Source: Symbiodinium natans
Lineage: Eukaryota; Sar; Dinophyceae; Suessiales; Symbiodiniaceae
DNA length: 64,000 nucleotides
Reading direction: 5' to 3'
Assembly (NCBI GenBank): GCA_905221605.1
Contig: CAJNDS010000101.1
Span: 107,208 to 171,207, forward strand
Under the pieces are notes generated by a model, which did no database searches, had not been told where the DNA came from, and saw only the letters and a program-made list of their open reading frames with translations. Both the position numbers and the translations under genes were made by a program. Of this stretch, positions 1 to 11,835 are shown piece after piece. The stretch's first letter is position 1. The number at the start of each line of letters is the position of its first letter.

Positions 1-1384
1 TGTTGCACTGCTTTTGACAGTTGAGGCTACCTCTACCTGTACAGGAGAAAGGACGGGCCTGATTGCAGCTCGTGGTGGTTGTCGCTTGTCACGCGAGTCA
101 TGTCAGACAAAGCTTAGAGACAACACATAGCTCAGCCACTTCACTGCACACGCAGACTGGGACCGCACAATGTCCTCATTGTAGGCTAAAGTGAGCGCTA
201 AAGTGTTGGCAGCAGTTGGGGATCACTCCGAAACTCGCAAGGGGCATAAAGGCCACGCTCACGCCTTTCTCACCCCCAGAAAGATGCAGTTGTGCTCGCA
301 AGATTGGCACATAAACTAAAGTGATCGCAAGTGTATGCAACCAAGTTTAGAATTGTTTAGAGGGATGTCCGCAACATCTTGAACTGCGCCAGGATGCCTG
401 ACCTTCTGTGGCAGTAGCTCGGGGCCATACCATGCTCTCGATGAGGTGGCAAGAGAACTACAGTAGTCGAGAGCAGTGCTGGCCCAAAACAGACCCAAAG
501 GCGATGAGCCCATCTCAAAAGAGCCCTCTTGCACTCTTGCCTGCTACGATGAGTCTGACGGTTGATAGTGAGTGAGCTTCCTTTGCAGGCACTGCTCGCA
601 GAGCCTGGGAAATTTCATTCCATTTTTGAGCTTTGTCGCCGCTGAATGTTTTCGTTACCATGCTTACGGTCGAAGCACAACGTACACCAATACACCAATC
701 CCCGAAGTTGGACTATGAGACTCCATTCTCTTATCCTGTCAAGTTGCAAATGATGTTTCTGTGCCTTCGAGGATGTTGGAAAATCAGTCAGCATGCCTGT
801 TTGTTGTGGCATTCCGAAGTCGCGATTGTAGTTGCGCATGTACATAGCGATGTGTTAACGTCAGCCTCTGGGCCATTTCACCAGAGCTAAGAATTAAAAT
901 TAACCCCGCCGTTCTCGGAGTGTTCCGAGGGTAAGATGTATGCGGAAAGAAGTGAACTATGCATGAAACAATGAATTTTGAAGTTTGCCGCTGGTGGCTG
1001 CTGGTGTCCTGCATTGAGCAAGTTGGCAAGACCGACCAAGGCGACAGTTGAACATATGAGCAAGCCCTTTACCCAGAACAACCGGGAAATCTCGGGGTGT
1101 GAGCAAGTCATTCTTCCAGTCATTACGCTAGCGGCGTAGTGACGCTTCGACTCAACATGTTTCAGTGGACCTAGCGCCATGGTTCTTATGCCTCGTGAAC
1201 GGTGAGTGGTGTGTGGACACTGTGATGAGGCGGACTGAGAAGTGCAGAGGCCAGCACGTGACTACGACACACACCAAGTTGCGATGAAACGCCATGGCGG
1301 ACTCAATTGCTGCTTCCTTGCACTTAGCCCGACTTAGCCTGTCGGTCCCATCGTGAATCTTGTGACATACTGTAGTCTTCCGAG
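1..1384. other. no supported gene
   Basis: I see no open stretch on either strand that has both exon-like composition and usable splice sites, and no family motif. The short open frames here overlap one another in several frames, as expected by chance. It may be intron or intergenic DNA upstream of the EF-hand exons. Confidence 0.4.
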
Positions 1385-2040
1385 GCAACGATCCAAGCGG
1401 TATTCGACGAGTTTCGAGGAGGTGAAGACTGTCTGACTGCAACGCAGCTGCCAGCTACCATGCGCCTGCTTGGAATGAACCCAACAGAAGACGATGCCCC
1501 TTGGCAGCAACTCCCGTAGTACAGTGACAGCGTTTAGCAGCTGACTCCATTTTTTGCACAAGATTTGCTTGAAATGAGCAAGGTCACTCAGCTTTGCAAC
1601 AGTGTTTGCAATTCCTCCATGCTCGATGGGACGGCATTCGTGCAACTAATGCAGGACCGCAACGCAGCTTTTTTGCCCACAGCTTTGACAGACACTGACA
1701 GCCTCTGGAGAGGAAGCACTCCGGCAGTGGCTGGCAAAAGATCAAGCACAGGAGCTTCTGCTCAGCTTCCAGGCCTTGCCACAATTAGCTGTGGGATTCT
1801 TCCGGCTTCACGTGTTCTGCAGCTTTCGCAGTTCACAGGCTTTTGACACTCAAGGGAATGGCCGGATCTCCGTGGAGCAGCTGGTGCAGATCATGAGCAT
1901 GTCAGGCTTCTTGTCTCTGATGAGCTTCGGGCCATCATACGGCTTCGTGGATGTCGTGGACGTCTATGCCCAAGATCAGCCGAGGCAACCCCTTCACGTC
2001 TGAAGAATTGGAGGTGCGCTTCCTGCCGCGCGTGTCATCC
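1385..2040 (+). CDS. calmodulin-like EF-hand protein, exon fragments
   Basis: Several + strand segments resemble successive EF-hands. The first exon, 1385-1495, has 37 codons and contains LPATMRLLGMNPTEDD, closely matching the helix after an EF-hand loop in calmodulin (MRSLGxNPTE); its acceptor is GAG|GCA and its donor GAT|GC. A second segment near 1566-1650 reads LDGTAFVQLMQD. A third begins at 1839 (CAG|GCT) with FDTQGNGRISVEQL, the best loop: Asp1, Gln3, Asn5, Arg7, Ser9, but Gln rather than Glu at position 12. A fourth trace, GNPFTSEELEV, lies near 1988-2020. Calcium binding would be weak at most: the first loop keeps only one acidic ligand. Frames do not join cleanly between the third and fourth hands, so this may be a decaying gene. 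The intact TPR exons that follow on the same strand could belong to the same gene or to a separate one. Confidence 0.5.
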
Positions 2041-2861
2041 CAGCAGAAACCTTTCTCATCCTGTCTGACACACGAAGAGCAGTTTCAGCCCATGTGTTCA
2101 AAAACCCATGCGGAGTCAACCAAAGGAGATGCTTGCCAATGCCGGCGTGGACGGTCTCTTGCTTACCGTGAGGGTGATTTGTGGCACGTGAAGTCGCGCT
2201 TGAATGAGACAGCCAACGCCTCACCGAGGTGATGGGACGCTGGCATACAGAGACTTGATTCTGAAGCACTTCTTCAGCGCTGAAAGCAGAACTGCCCGAG
2301 GCTTCATTTTGCATCTTAATTTCAAGCCGTGCGATCACGGAGAATAAGGCCATAGGGCCCATGCAGAAAGCCGGGATCATCTCGCAGGAGACTGGGAGTC
2401 TTTGCAGGGCCCAAGTGGGCCTCTGTCACCATTGCAAGACTCCTGTTTGCATTGGTGTTGCTACTAAGTTGCTACAAGGCGTTCATGCAGAGCCAGTCCA
2501 GCATGCGGTGATGTGAATCCGTTCAACCTGTACTCAGGAAGCCACAACACTGGGTGAAGTGGCAAAGCTGAAAGCTGCAAGAGGCTCGAGCATGCTGTGT
2601 GACTGAGGAAGCGACGTCTTTTCTTGCAATGGTTCAACCTATCTAGAAGCTGTCAGGCGACTTGGAGGACTGCCACGGAACCCGAACGAATCCCAAACGG
2701 ATAATGAGGAGGTTCTGAGGCTGATCTGGGCCCGCAGCATCAGAGCACCAAGTATGCGCCTGTTGAGGATGCAGCGAATCTTCGCTGCAGAGGTTTGGTG
2801 AGGGACCCTGAGGGAGATGGCATCGGCATCCCACCCCGGAAGCACATCACGTGTGCCCAAG
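2041..2861. other. probable introns; one weak open stretch
   Basis: Between the EF-hand and TPR exons there is one + strand open stretch, roughly 2646-2800, reading EAVRRLGGLPRNPNES, which could be a further helix-rich exon. I could not place convincing boundaries. The rest looks like intron. Confidence 0.25.
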
Positions 2862-4063
2862 GCGATTCTGGAGCAGATCCATGGACCCGAGCACCCAGAC
2901 GTGGCAGCGGCTTTTCATGCCATTGCTGAGTTGAAGGACTCGTTGTTTTTGTCGAGAAGTGGGGTGGTTATCAGTGAAGCAAGCCCCAACACCTCCCAAA
3001 TCCTTAGCCCCTGCTCGTACTAACATGAGCCCTCCAGAAATCCTAAAAGCTTTCCTGGAACCCTCAACCTTTTCATTGTTGTTGGCGCCTTGCAGGAGGC
3101 CCAAGGTCGAGTTGAAGAAGCGCTGGAAGCTTACACCCGAGCTCTGGGCATCAGAGAGAAGGCGCTGGAGATTGCAGGATTTTGAGGCTTCTACAGGGTT
3201 TTGTCATGGTTTCCTTGGGCCAGGGACTAGGAGACTAGCACGGAGTTTCTGATACTGTAATATATTGTAACGACATCTTGAAGGGATGAAGGCGGAACAG
3301 ATAAGGGCGGCGACGGGCATGCCTACTGTTGCTTGGTTCCTTTGCCGTGCATGAGTCCAATGAGGTGCTTGGACCAAACCATTTTTACGTTGCCATGACT
3401 CTGGACAGCATCGCCAATCTGAAAGATCGCTTGGGGCAAGTCGAGGAGGCGCTGGCCGTTGCCTGCAGATCCCTGGCTATTTGGGAGAGGTTCTTTGGAC
3501 CCCAACATCCCCACATTGCCAAGATCTTGTTCAACCTCGCTGGACGCAGGGATTCGCTGGGTGAGGTAGATGAGTCGCTCAGATTGTACGCCCGCGCATT
3601 GGAGATCCAGGAGCATCTCGATCCTGATAGCACAGAGGTGGCAGACATTCTGAATGCTACTGCCAACCTCAGAGAACGAATGGGCGAGATTGCAGACTGC
3701 CTAAACCTTTACTCCCGCCGCTCAATCGCTGATGGAAGGCATAATCTGTTGGTTGAGTTGGGCATCGGTCAATTCCGGCATACTAGTTCACAACAACAGG
3801 GACGACCCGAATATTTGATCCAAGAGTTAGCTATGACGAGAATCAGTGATTGAACTTATACTAGTGATTGCGGGCGTATACAGACAGCCAGAGGCCTGAT
3901 GTGCTCGTTCCTACTCAGAATATGACTCCTATGACAGTAAGACGCGCGCGTTGCCACAACATGCCACAACCGAGGCGAGCTGGCTTTGCGCGAGAAGTTG
4001 TTTGGGGGAAGTCATCCCGAAGTCTTGGAGCTGCGTGACATCATTGCCTCTTTGCAAGCTTAG
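2862..4063 (+). CDS. kinesin-light-chain-like TPR protein, 3' part
   Basis: Four exons join without a stop: 2862-2936, 3096-3161, 3365-3719 and 3975-4063 (TAG at 4061-4063). The joined protein carries about five TPR units of the kinesin-light-chain type, with repeated motifs such as ILEQIHGPEHPDVAA, KVLGPNHFYVAM, ERFFGPQHPHIAK and EKLFGGSHPEVLELR, each followed by an alternating NLA/NLK helix and a G-x-VEEA turn. Such repeats form a superhelical protein-binding surface; the partner cannot be inferred. Donors are GA (2937), GC (3162) and GC (3720); all acceptors are AG|G. Register between repeats is conserved across each proposed junction, which supports the boundaries. The 5' end is not found; EF-hand exons lie just upstream. 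Confidence 0.75.
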
Positions 4064-5989
4064 GCAGCTTAGGATCTTAGGAGTCTTTGGGCCTTGTAGC
4101 GACATGCGTGACCACCAAACTCGGTGCATCGGCTGGGAATGGCACCTGTGAAGACCGCAGGAAGGCTGTTTTTCCCCATAAAGTTGTCCAGCCCAACAAG
4201 TAGCATTCTCGTCGGGCAGCGAGCCCTTAGTTCAGACTTGGGAGCGTTAATTTGTTTCAGTCTACGGCGAAAGAGGTTCAGCAAAGTGCGTTTGCTTCTG
4301 CATGTGCACACATGTGTCCACTTTTGTCCACATGATCGATGCCTGCATGCGACTCGGCCCATGGTGAGAAGCGGTGGCCGGGGTCTGGCCCAGGCTTGTT
4401 TGCGTGGCTAAAGGCAAGCTCCACCGCATGTCATTTGCCAGCACAATCTTGCCGTTCTCGTCGCATCTTGCGATACCAGTAACCTTCAGTGCAACCTTGC
4501 CACATACCTCATGTCATCACTTCCCTGCCCAAAACTGCACGTTGCAGGTGCCGCCCATGTCGCACACAGGCCATTCAGTGTGCTACAACTACTGTCACAC
4601 TTTGCATCTATGTCTCTGCCAATGCTGTAGGGAAGGAACATCAGGTTGGTCCTTTTGGCAGTCTTTTGCTGTGCTCCTCTTCGTGTTGGCGGGAATACGC
4701 GCGCCCACACAGACGCACATGCACACGCACACGCCGCTCCTGAGTGTTCAGAGGTGCGAAAAAGAAATCCGAGGAATCTTGTAGCCCAGCTTTGGGTTGT
4801 GGAGCATTCTGTGTGGTGATGCTTCCAGGCGCCAGTACAGCCCCGAGGCCAAGGGCGCAGGCGCATGGCTGTCATAGCTTTGTCATGTTTAAATTTTAGG
4901 TGAGCGCAGGTTTGGGGTACGAGCATGCAGATGACCCGGCGTAGGCCCACTCATCTTGGCTCCTGGCGGGTGGTCTCGCCGTAGTAGTGCTCAGGCCAGA
5001 GGGTTTTGTCCAGCGCACGTCTTACATCCCTGCTACCCGGCCAACTCCGAGGCAGCTCGAAGTCTTAGCCGACATGTACTGGTAGAATCTGCATGGAAAC
5101 AAGCACAACGAAAGTAGACGAAGCAGACGCTCCTTCATGGCATAGACTTCTAGATGCTCAAACGTCACCGGGGACTATCCAGTACTGGTGCACAGGCTTT
5201 GGTCGTCCACAAGCTTTGTGGCTGCGTTGCTGCCTAAGATCTAAGTCTTGCAGCCACATAGTTGTGCTGTACTGATTGCAATGCGCAGGCCAAACCAATT
5301 GCCTCTTCGTGCTCAAGCTGGGCAGAGCAATGCCCTTCAGGCGCTCGGAAGGCCTTCCTTGTAGTGGCGTGCAGCTGGAGAGGGTGACATCGGGGAGGCT
5401 AGGGACGACGGCTGGCACATGATGCCCTTAGGCGTGCCCAAGGTGCGAGTTCGGAAGCTGCTTGATCGTCACATTGTGCTGCCTGAGCTCACATGCACAT
5501 CCAACATGCTGAATCCGGTGCCATCTAGCCGAAGCCCAAGCTTGACAACTCCAGCATTCTTTTGGACCCGAAGCTCTGGCCGACTCAAGACAAGTCGCGA
5601 ATTCCGCACTGGATTTGCAAAGCGTCGCTGACTACTGGGGGTGTCTCTTCAATTCGGGCATCCTGGTTCAAGCCGAGGCATGTGACCATACGAGAACTGA
5701 AACACTAGGGCAAAGATACTTGATGATCATTGCGCTTGCCGCGCTCTCATTGGGGATACATGGGAGAGTCGCCGCTGGACAGGACAGCTACTCGAACGTG
5801 TTTTGAAACAACTTGTTGTTCCTGAGCTTGCCATTGGCGAATTTTAACTGCCAGGAGGATGCTTGCAACTTTGCGTTGCTGGGGTCCCGCGCCAACCTCG
5901 AGGCAAGGAGTTAAGGAGTTTGGGAGCTCGAATGAAGAGGTCCTTTGAAATTTCTTTGGCCTCAGGTACTTGACACTTGCTCTTCGCAG
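4064..5989. other. no confidently supported gene
   Basis: Three overlapping + strand frames are partly open around 5419-5660, one reading DRHIVLPELTCTSN and another ALADSRQVANSALDLQSV. They conflict with each other and have no clear splice frame, so I do not call a gene. The 4486-4950 open frame on the minus strand shows no family motif. Confidence 0.35.
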
Positions 5990-6660
5990 CTGCTCGAGGG
6001 GCTTGGGCTTGGAAGCGATCCGAGCGAGGACTTCGACCCGGAGCAGCAAACTCTCACCTGCTTTGGCCCAGGGCTTAGTCTGCGTCTAGCGCAGCACAGT
6101 ACTTCACAAAAGTAGCTCGGCACCCTGCCTCCGTGCTGCACAATACTCACAACAGTATGAACTGTTGCTACTCTTGTTGTCATTGACAAGCATCACCGAT
6201 TGTAGATTTGCTCAGGCCCCCTGCAAGTTGTCTCTGACATGTCCTGACAAAGAAGGCATCATGCGCGGGCTTGGTTCTCAATTCGGCTATGCCAACAATA
6301 CTCGCCGGGTGTGCTGGGAGACCCGCTTGCACTGTTTCGATATGTTTACATGTCGACTTGAGCAGGGGCATGTCTCCTCACCTGGTTTGGCTGACATACT
6401 TGAAGTCTCATCGTTTTATGCCATGGGAAGGAGACGCCCCATATGAATCTGACTTCGATTAGCTGCGAAGCTTCTTGGCCAGATTGCAGGATACTGGAGG
6501 ATCTGAGGAGCAAACAGAATCTCAAGTGCATCAGTGGCAGCCGAGGTTTTGAACAGTATAGCTTGGGAGCTTATGGTGCTGGCGTTGCGACACCTGGCTC
6601 TTTGCACTGGCTTGTTTGGGGACATTGCGGAGGAGATCCACGAGGCACTAGCCTGCATTA
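5990..6660 (+). CDS. unrecognised gene, three exon-like segments
   Basis: Segment 1 begins after TTCGCAG at 5990 and reads LLEGLGLGSDPSEDFDPEQQ. Segment 2, about 6462-6520, reads LRSFLARLQDTGGSEEQTES. Segment 3, about 6535-6657, reads VLNSIAWELMVLALRHLALC and then GLFGDIAEEIHEAL. All three are + strand, helix-forming and have G/C-rich third positions where other frames are stop-rich. I do not recognise a family. Segments 2 and 3 are in different frames only about 15-20 nt apart, too close for an ordinary intron, so one may be wrong or there may be a frameshift. Confidence 0.35.
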
Positions 6661-7827
6661 GTAGTCCGTGGTCACTCCTAGGACGAGCTTTCAGATCTTC
6701 ACAGCATTGGGAAGCAGTAGTGCCACAAGACGCAAAAGGCAATGGCGGATGAAGTCCAGCAGCTTGCGGGGGCCGTGCTCTCTCGAGAGATTGAGATGCA
6801 GGACTCTGCTCCCACGGGTCTGCTGATTGGCTGCCGGACAGCATCCATAAGAGTTTCTGCTCAGTAGGCTTCGGTTGGCCTCAGCAATTGTCTCGGCTGT
6901 GAACAATAAAGACTGTTGACACTAGACAGCTCTCTTGGAAGCAGGTTCATGTAAGTCTCCGTGGTGCCAGATGCATTTCTGCCCTTAGGAACCTTTCAGT
7001 GCACCCGTTCCTCTGCCTCTCACATCGCAGCAGAGGTGAGAAGCTGAGGCACCTCCACACAGACTTGGTGCAGCCACTTCAAGCACAAGGGCACACACGC
7101 CAAGTCATTTCCTTAAAGTATGCAGTGTGACCTTGGAGTAGGTGGTCGTTGCAGAGACGTGGTTCGTACGTTTGCCACTTTGGATTTGACACGGGCAAAG
7201 GTCGTCTCCAGATTGTTAGCCTTCGGTCGCAAAGCTTTCGAGCACTCCAACTGGATGGCACCTGGATCAGCATTCAGCACCAAAGGCTCTGATCACTGAA
7301 GGCGAAAGACAAGAAGTGCAGTCAGACGGAACACGTGTCAACCAGGAAGTGTAGGTGCAAATCAAGCTTGACCTGTGTGCACACCGTGTCCCATGATGTA
7401 CCTAGGTTTGGCGAGACACTCACTTCGTTTGGCTTCACGACTCCCTGCGCGAGGCTAGCACAGAAGCCTGGTAGATCTTGTCAGATGCCAGACTTATCTC
7501 GTGGCCGGTCAGGGCCGCGTGGTCCACACCGCCTGGGGACCCTCTGAACGCTGGGAGGAGTTGGGTGCCAATGACGCGCACACAGCGAGCTCCCTAATCG
7601 GAGGCACTTCCAGGCACATCGCTTCATTTATGTCGGACAGTCGTCGTCTTCGTTTGCTTGCCGTCGCGTCCGGCTTCTTTGACACTCGTTTCTGCTTCAG
7701 GGCACCAGCTTATGGATTCGTGAATGAAGGCAGTCAGCGTCAGGACCGCTGACAAAAACCGCACACACCTAACTCACAACTGCATTGTGGGAGCGACTTC
7801 ACAGGATATCCTGCAGAATCTGCTGAG
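6661..7827. other. no supported gene
   Basis: No segment combines a family motif with plausible splice sites. It probably contains the boundary between the unrecognised gene at 6.0-6.7 kb and the methyltransferase gene, whose 5' exons may be hidden here. Confidence 0.35.
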
Positions 7828-9008
7828 CCCCGGCGGAAAAGAGGGCATCACACAGAGCGGAGCAGTTGGAGCTGTTGCGTCTTCTGCTTCAAGGAAAAAG
7901 CTTCACCAAAGACGTGGAGGTGAGCAGATTCATGTGGTCGAGATAGGCGTGTTCAAGGGGAGTTTGCCGAAGGCTTGGCATCGGAGCCAGGGCAGCATCC
8001 GATGGCAGCAGCAGTTCGCAGATGATACTGCGCTGACCGAGGTCAAAGTTCTTGTTGGAGAAACTTCCATTTGTGACTTTGCTTGGCAACTCGTACTCAA
8101 ATAGTTCATCCCTGTGCCAGTGCCACGTTCACGTTCCTGTGTCCACCTGACTTCTTTCTGACGATTGACGAGCAGGCATCGATCCATACATCGGGAAGGA
8201 CGGCACGTTTCCAGGCGACTTCTCAGAGACGATGGATCCAGACGTTGCCCTTGCACAGGCGGGCGCAGCGCCGTAAAGTGTTTGTTGCACATCCGAGCGT
8301 TGCAAGGCAGCTGCTGTCTATGAGAGCTACAAAGATCGAGCTCAACTTCTGCCGGTCACATCAGACGTAGCAGCCAGGAGCGGCCTGTCGAGTCTGCTTT
8401 TTGCATTTGCTGCGTAGTTGCTTTGTCCCGCGGCTCAACTCAGTAGCCTGTCTACCAGCAAACAGTATGCAGGACCATTCCGAATGGCAGCATTGACGTT
8501 GCAGCCCTAGCGAAAGAATTATGGTGCTGTGACCGTGATGAGCGTTCATCATGGCCAGGCCATTTTTGTGGATGGCTGTCACCTGTACGAGTGTGTCGAC
8601 TCGGATCTGCAAATCTGGCTACCAAAGCTGGCCGGTGCAGGCCGACTGGTGCTTCTTAGTGCTTGATGGAACACAGTTGCAGCACCCGCAAGCTGCTTTG
8701 CGGCTATTCCCACGCGAGGAGCACTCGTTGCTGGACATGACTTCTCACCGCAGTGGCCAGGCCGGTCTTGCATTTGTGCGCGTTTGTGAACTGCTACTTG
8801 TAGGTTACGCATCGCCCAGCTGCAAGGGGTTGTGCGGGCCGTGCATGAACACCGGCTGGATTCACAGCGGGTGTATCTCGGAATGGACTGGACTTTCTGG
8901 TGGCGCCCGAGTTGCACAGTAATTAGAGGATGTCTGGTTACCCTTAGCTCTACGGCGCGTCTTCCTCGGCGACTCTTCAACTACATTCAAGCATGCCTTG
9001 CTGCTTAA
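7828..9008 (+). CDS. SAM-dependent methyltransferase, Methyltransf_24-like
   Basis: Exons in order: about 7828-7968, with the SAM-binding motif HVVEIGVFKGSL; about 8041-8070 (VKVLVGETS); 8176-8258 (GIDPYIGKDGTFPGDF); 8307-8377 (YESYKDRAQLLPVTSD); 8543-8640, with IFVDGCHLYECVDSDLQIW matching the family's DGdHxYexvxxDL signature; 8722-8760 (LVAGHDFSPQWP); and 8827-9008 (GVVRAVHEHR, then MDWTFWW), ending in TAA at 9006-9008. From 8176 onward the phases of all exons fit. Donors are GC at 8259, 8641 and 8761, and possibly GA at 8378. These are known features of class I methyltransferases acting on small molecules or sugars; the substrate is unknown. The second histidine-region residue is Cys (DGC) where the family usually has Asp. 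Near 7919-7928 two frames abut without room for an intron: EQLELLRLLLQGKSFTKDVE runs up to 7919, and the motif I frame follows. Confidence 0.7.
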
Positions 9009-9313
9009 TGATTCATGTTGATTGTACTTTGCAACGTCGTGGCATCCTGCAAACAGTCTTGAAATTGAGGTATGTCGAGTGAGAAACGTGGAAGCATCCG
9101 CTGCGAGACCAGCGTGGTGCAAAATCTTGCTCGTCTGCCATGTCCTGCTCAGAACTTCCCGCGACCGCTTGAGCCCAAGTCGTTGCGAAGGTGGCCTACA
9201 GAGTCCCAGGAGCACCGAACGCCGAATGGGCTCCACACTCAGAACGCCGGGATTCCACCAGAGAACGTTACTAAGTCATCCCTCGGCAAGTTGCATCATG
9301 ATCGCCATGCTAG

Positions 9314-11764
9314 GTTGACATCTACAATCGGCTGTACCGAGAAAGCACTGCTGGCATGTGTGTCCGTTCTGTGCTGCTAAAGTGCTATTGAGTACCAGCG
9401 ATGTTGTATATTGTCTGTTGCGTACTCTGCCGCATGTGACTCCCTTGCCTTGATTGATTGATGTCCGCGATGTCACCAGCTCTTTGCGAGGAATTATCTT
9501 CATTGGAAAGGAAATTGATGACAAGTTGGCCAATGAGGTCATCGGAGTTTTGCCCCTCGAGCTGCACACTGAAGTATGTTGAAGCCGACAGGTCAAGTAA
9601 TGCTAAATCCTGAGATTTTTGAAGTCCGAAGTACGTTGCAACGGTGGTCATCCCAGGCTGTATTTGGATTCCGAGGACGCAGCAATGCAACGCTGAAGAA
9701 CACGCTTTCCTTAGCGTTCTGTAACGTTCTGCTGGAACAACCAAGCCAGCAGGTATCCTTACCATTCTTGAATTCTTTTCTTAACGCGTCCTCTCGTACT
9801 TCGCAGCTTCTTTTTGCTGCCTGCGATGGTCAAGTAAGCTTCCACTTTTGCAAGACCATTCCGGAGGACAACAACAAGCCGATCTACTTGTACATCAATA
9901 GCGCGGGCGGATCCGTGATTTCTGGCTTGTCCATCTACGACACTATGCAGTGCAAAGCTCAATATCACACACACACACACACAACACACACACACACACA
10001 CACACACACACTGTTGCCGGCATCCACTGGAACGAGGAGGACAATGAGTCAGAGTCTTTCGGCTTCCGTCTGCTAAGGCACATCAAGTCCCCCGTGATCA
10101 CCATCAATGTCGGCTGGACCCCCACTGTTGAAAGCCGAAGGCAAACCCGTGCGGCAGTGCTTCAGTCCAGTCTCGGGAACCCAAGTTCGCAGATCTGGCT
10201 GGAAGTCAGACCGAGTCAGACCACACATGTTGACACATGCCGTATCATGCCGTACTCCGCCATATTGCGCCATACTCCAGTACACTCAGTACACGAATCA
10301 AGCTCAGGCCTTGCAGCCTCCATGGCCTCTTTCCTGCTCGCAGCGGGCGAGAAGGGCAAGCGCATCCTTGGCAGCGCTTGAGAAGCCTCTGCTGAGTGGA
10401 CTTCATGCTGAGAGATGCTGAGAGCACTTCGAGAGCACATGAGAGCACCTAGCAGCCATCCTGAGCCATTCGGAGCCATTCGGAGCCTGAGTGAAAGCCC
10501 GTGAGAGTGCCAACTTCGGCCAAGGCATTGCCCTGCCTCACAGTCGGGCTGGGAACTTGGATGGAACCGTGTGCCACCACGTACCGTTCAGCAACGTTGG
10601 GGTGAACCATCTACTGCACTGTAGGGTAGCACAGCTGGTTGTGATATTTAGTTTAAACGCAACACGCAGCGTCCGAAGTCGATGCACTAGCACGCTACAA
10701 GATGAGCCACTTCGTCAGCTGGAGTCATTTTTCTTTCACGTGCTTTGACGTTCGACCTTTTTGCGACGGTTGTGCCCTCAGTAGAATCTCCATTCGAGTC
10801 ACTGCAAATGCGCTGTGGAGCGTTCGTCAAGTGTGCGCCCTCCACTAAGATTATGATCCACCAAGCCATGGGTGGAGCGCAAGGCCAAGCTGAGGATATC
10901 AAGGCACATCAGAGATGCAGAGAAGTCAAGAAGAGTGAAGAGTCAACAGATCGCTCAGCAAGGTTAGTTGATGTTAGTTGGCAGGGAATAACATCCGTAG
11001 TACTGAGAGAGCGTAGCTGGACAGCATTCTTCGGCCCTCTTCACCGCCCCCTCACTGAAGCAGAGTTGCATCATAGCATAATATGATACCACAGCTCCGA
11101 CAGCATGTTGTGCCGTTATGCTTGATGAATTCAACGGCAGTTGGCAAGTTGTTCTTCGTGCTTCAGGTCGAAGCTCAGCAGATTCTGCAAATTCACGAGA
11201 ACATAGTCAGGTGCGCACCTCGACACCTGCTCATACCACTTGCGCAATGAGTTTGCAAAGACCGGTTGAGCCCACTGTGCGCTTCAAGGATGTATGCCCG
11301 TGTGTCTGGGTCCCAGAGTTCAGCATCTGACATGCCATGATGGGTTTGATGGATTTAATTACCATTTGCCAAGCTGCGCCTGCGGCGTGTTGTCAGTGCT
11401 GTTACTTGCGGAGTCAAGGACAGGCAAAGACCAGGACACCATCAGAGAGGACCTCATGCGGGACAACTTCATGTCAGCAGAGCAGGTCGGGGTGTTTGAT
11501 GGCAGTGCTGGGTTGAACATGTTGGACTTAGGGAAGTGTTTGCGTGTCACATCGAGTCATGCATTGGAGTGAAAGGCAAAGGACTACGGACTCATCGATC
11601 AGGCAGCGAACTGCAGCGTATTGCGGCACGTGCTAGCTACGAGGCGTCCAGGCGCTGTCGAATGACAAAACATCCAGGTGATCCAGCTGACCGACGCGTC
11701 CGACCTGAAGGTGCACAGTCGCTCCGTGAATCTTGCTATGTTGGCATGCTGGCAGAATGTGTAA
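9314..11764 (+). CDS. clpP: ATP-dependent Clp protease proteolytic subunit (ClpP)
   Basis: A ClpP frame is spread over about ten exons: 9314-9344, 9491-9573, 9867-9949, 10078-10112, 10308-10370, 10821-10903, 11167-11213, 11397-11485, 11576-11602 and 11678 to a TAA at 11762. Diagnostic stretches in order: [120 protein letters not shown] and AKDYGLIDQ. The catalytic Ser (AASMA), His (MIHQ) and Asp (MRDN) are all present, so it should be an active serine peptidase that works with a Clp ATPase in an organelle. The usual Pro in SPGG is Ala here. Donors are a mix of GC and GT. The N-terminal targeting exons were not found; the exon 5/6 and 7/8 joins and the C-terminal exon are the least certain. 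Confidence 0.9.
9963..10012. repeat. (CA)n microsatellite in a ClpP intron
   Basis: An almost pure AC dinucleotide run, broken once by an extra A, lies in the intron that begins at 9950. It starts about 15 bp after the splice donor. Confidence 0.95.
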
Positions 11765-11835
11765 CGGTATGCTGCAATATGCTGGCTATGCTGGCTAAAT
11801 GTTGGGCCATGTCTGGCCCACGTTCTGTGCGGCAG

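Noticed and set aside
9808..9866. A longer third ClpP exon starting at the GCAG at 9807
   Set aside because: It would insert about 20 residues before KPIYLYINS; using the AG|G at 9866 restores the family spacing and keeps phase.
9759..10125. Minus-strand frames rich in Val-Cys
   Set aside because: They cross the CA run in a ClpP intron and are antisense to ClpP exons.
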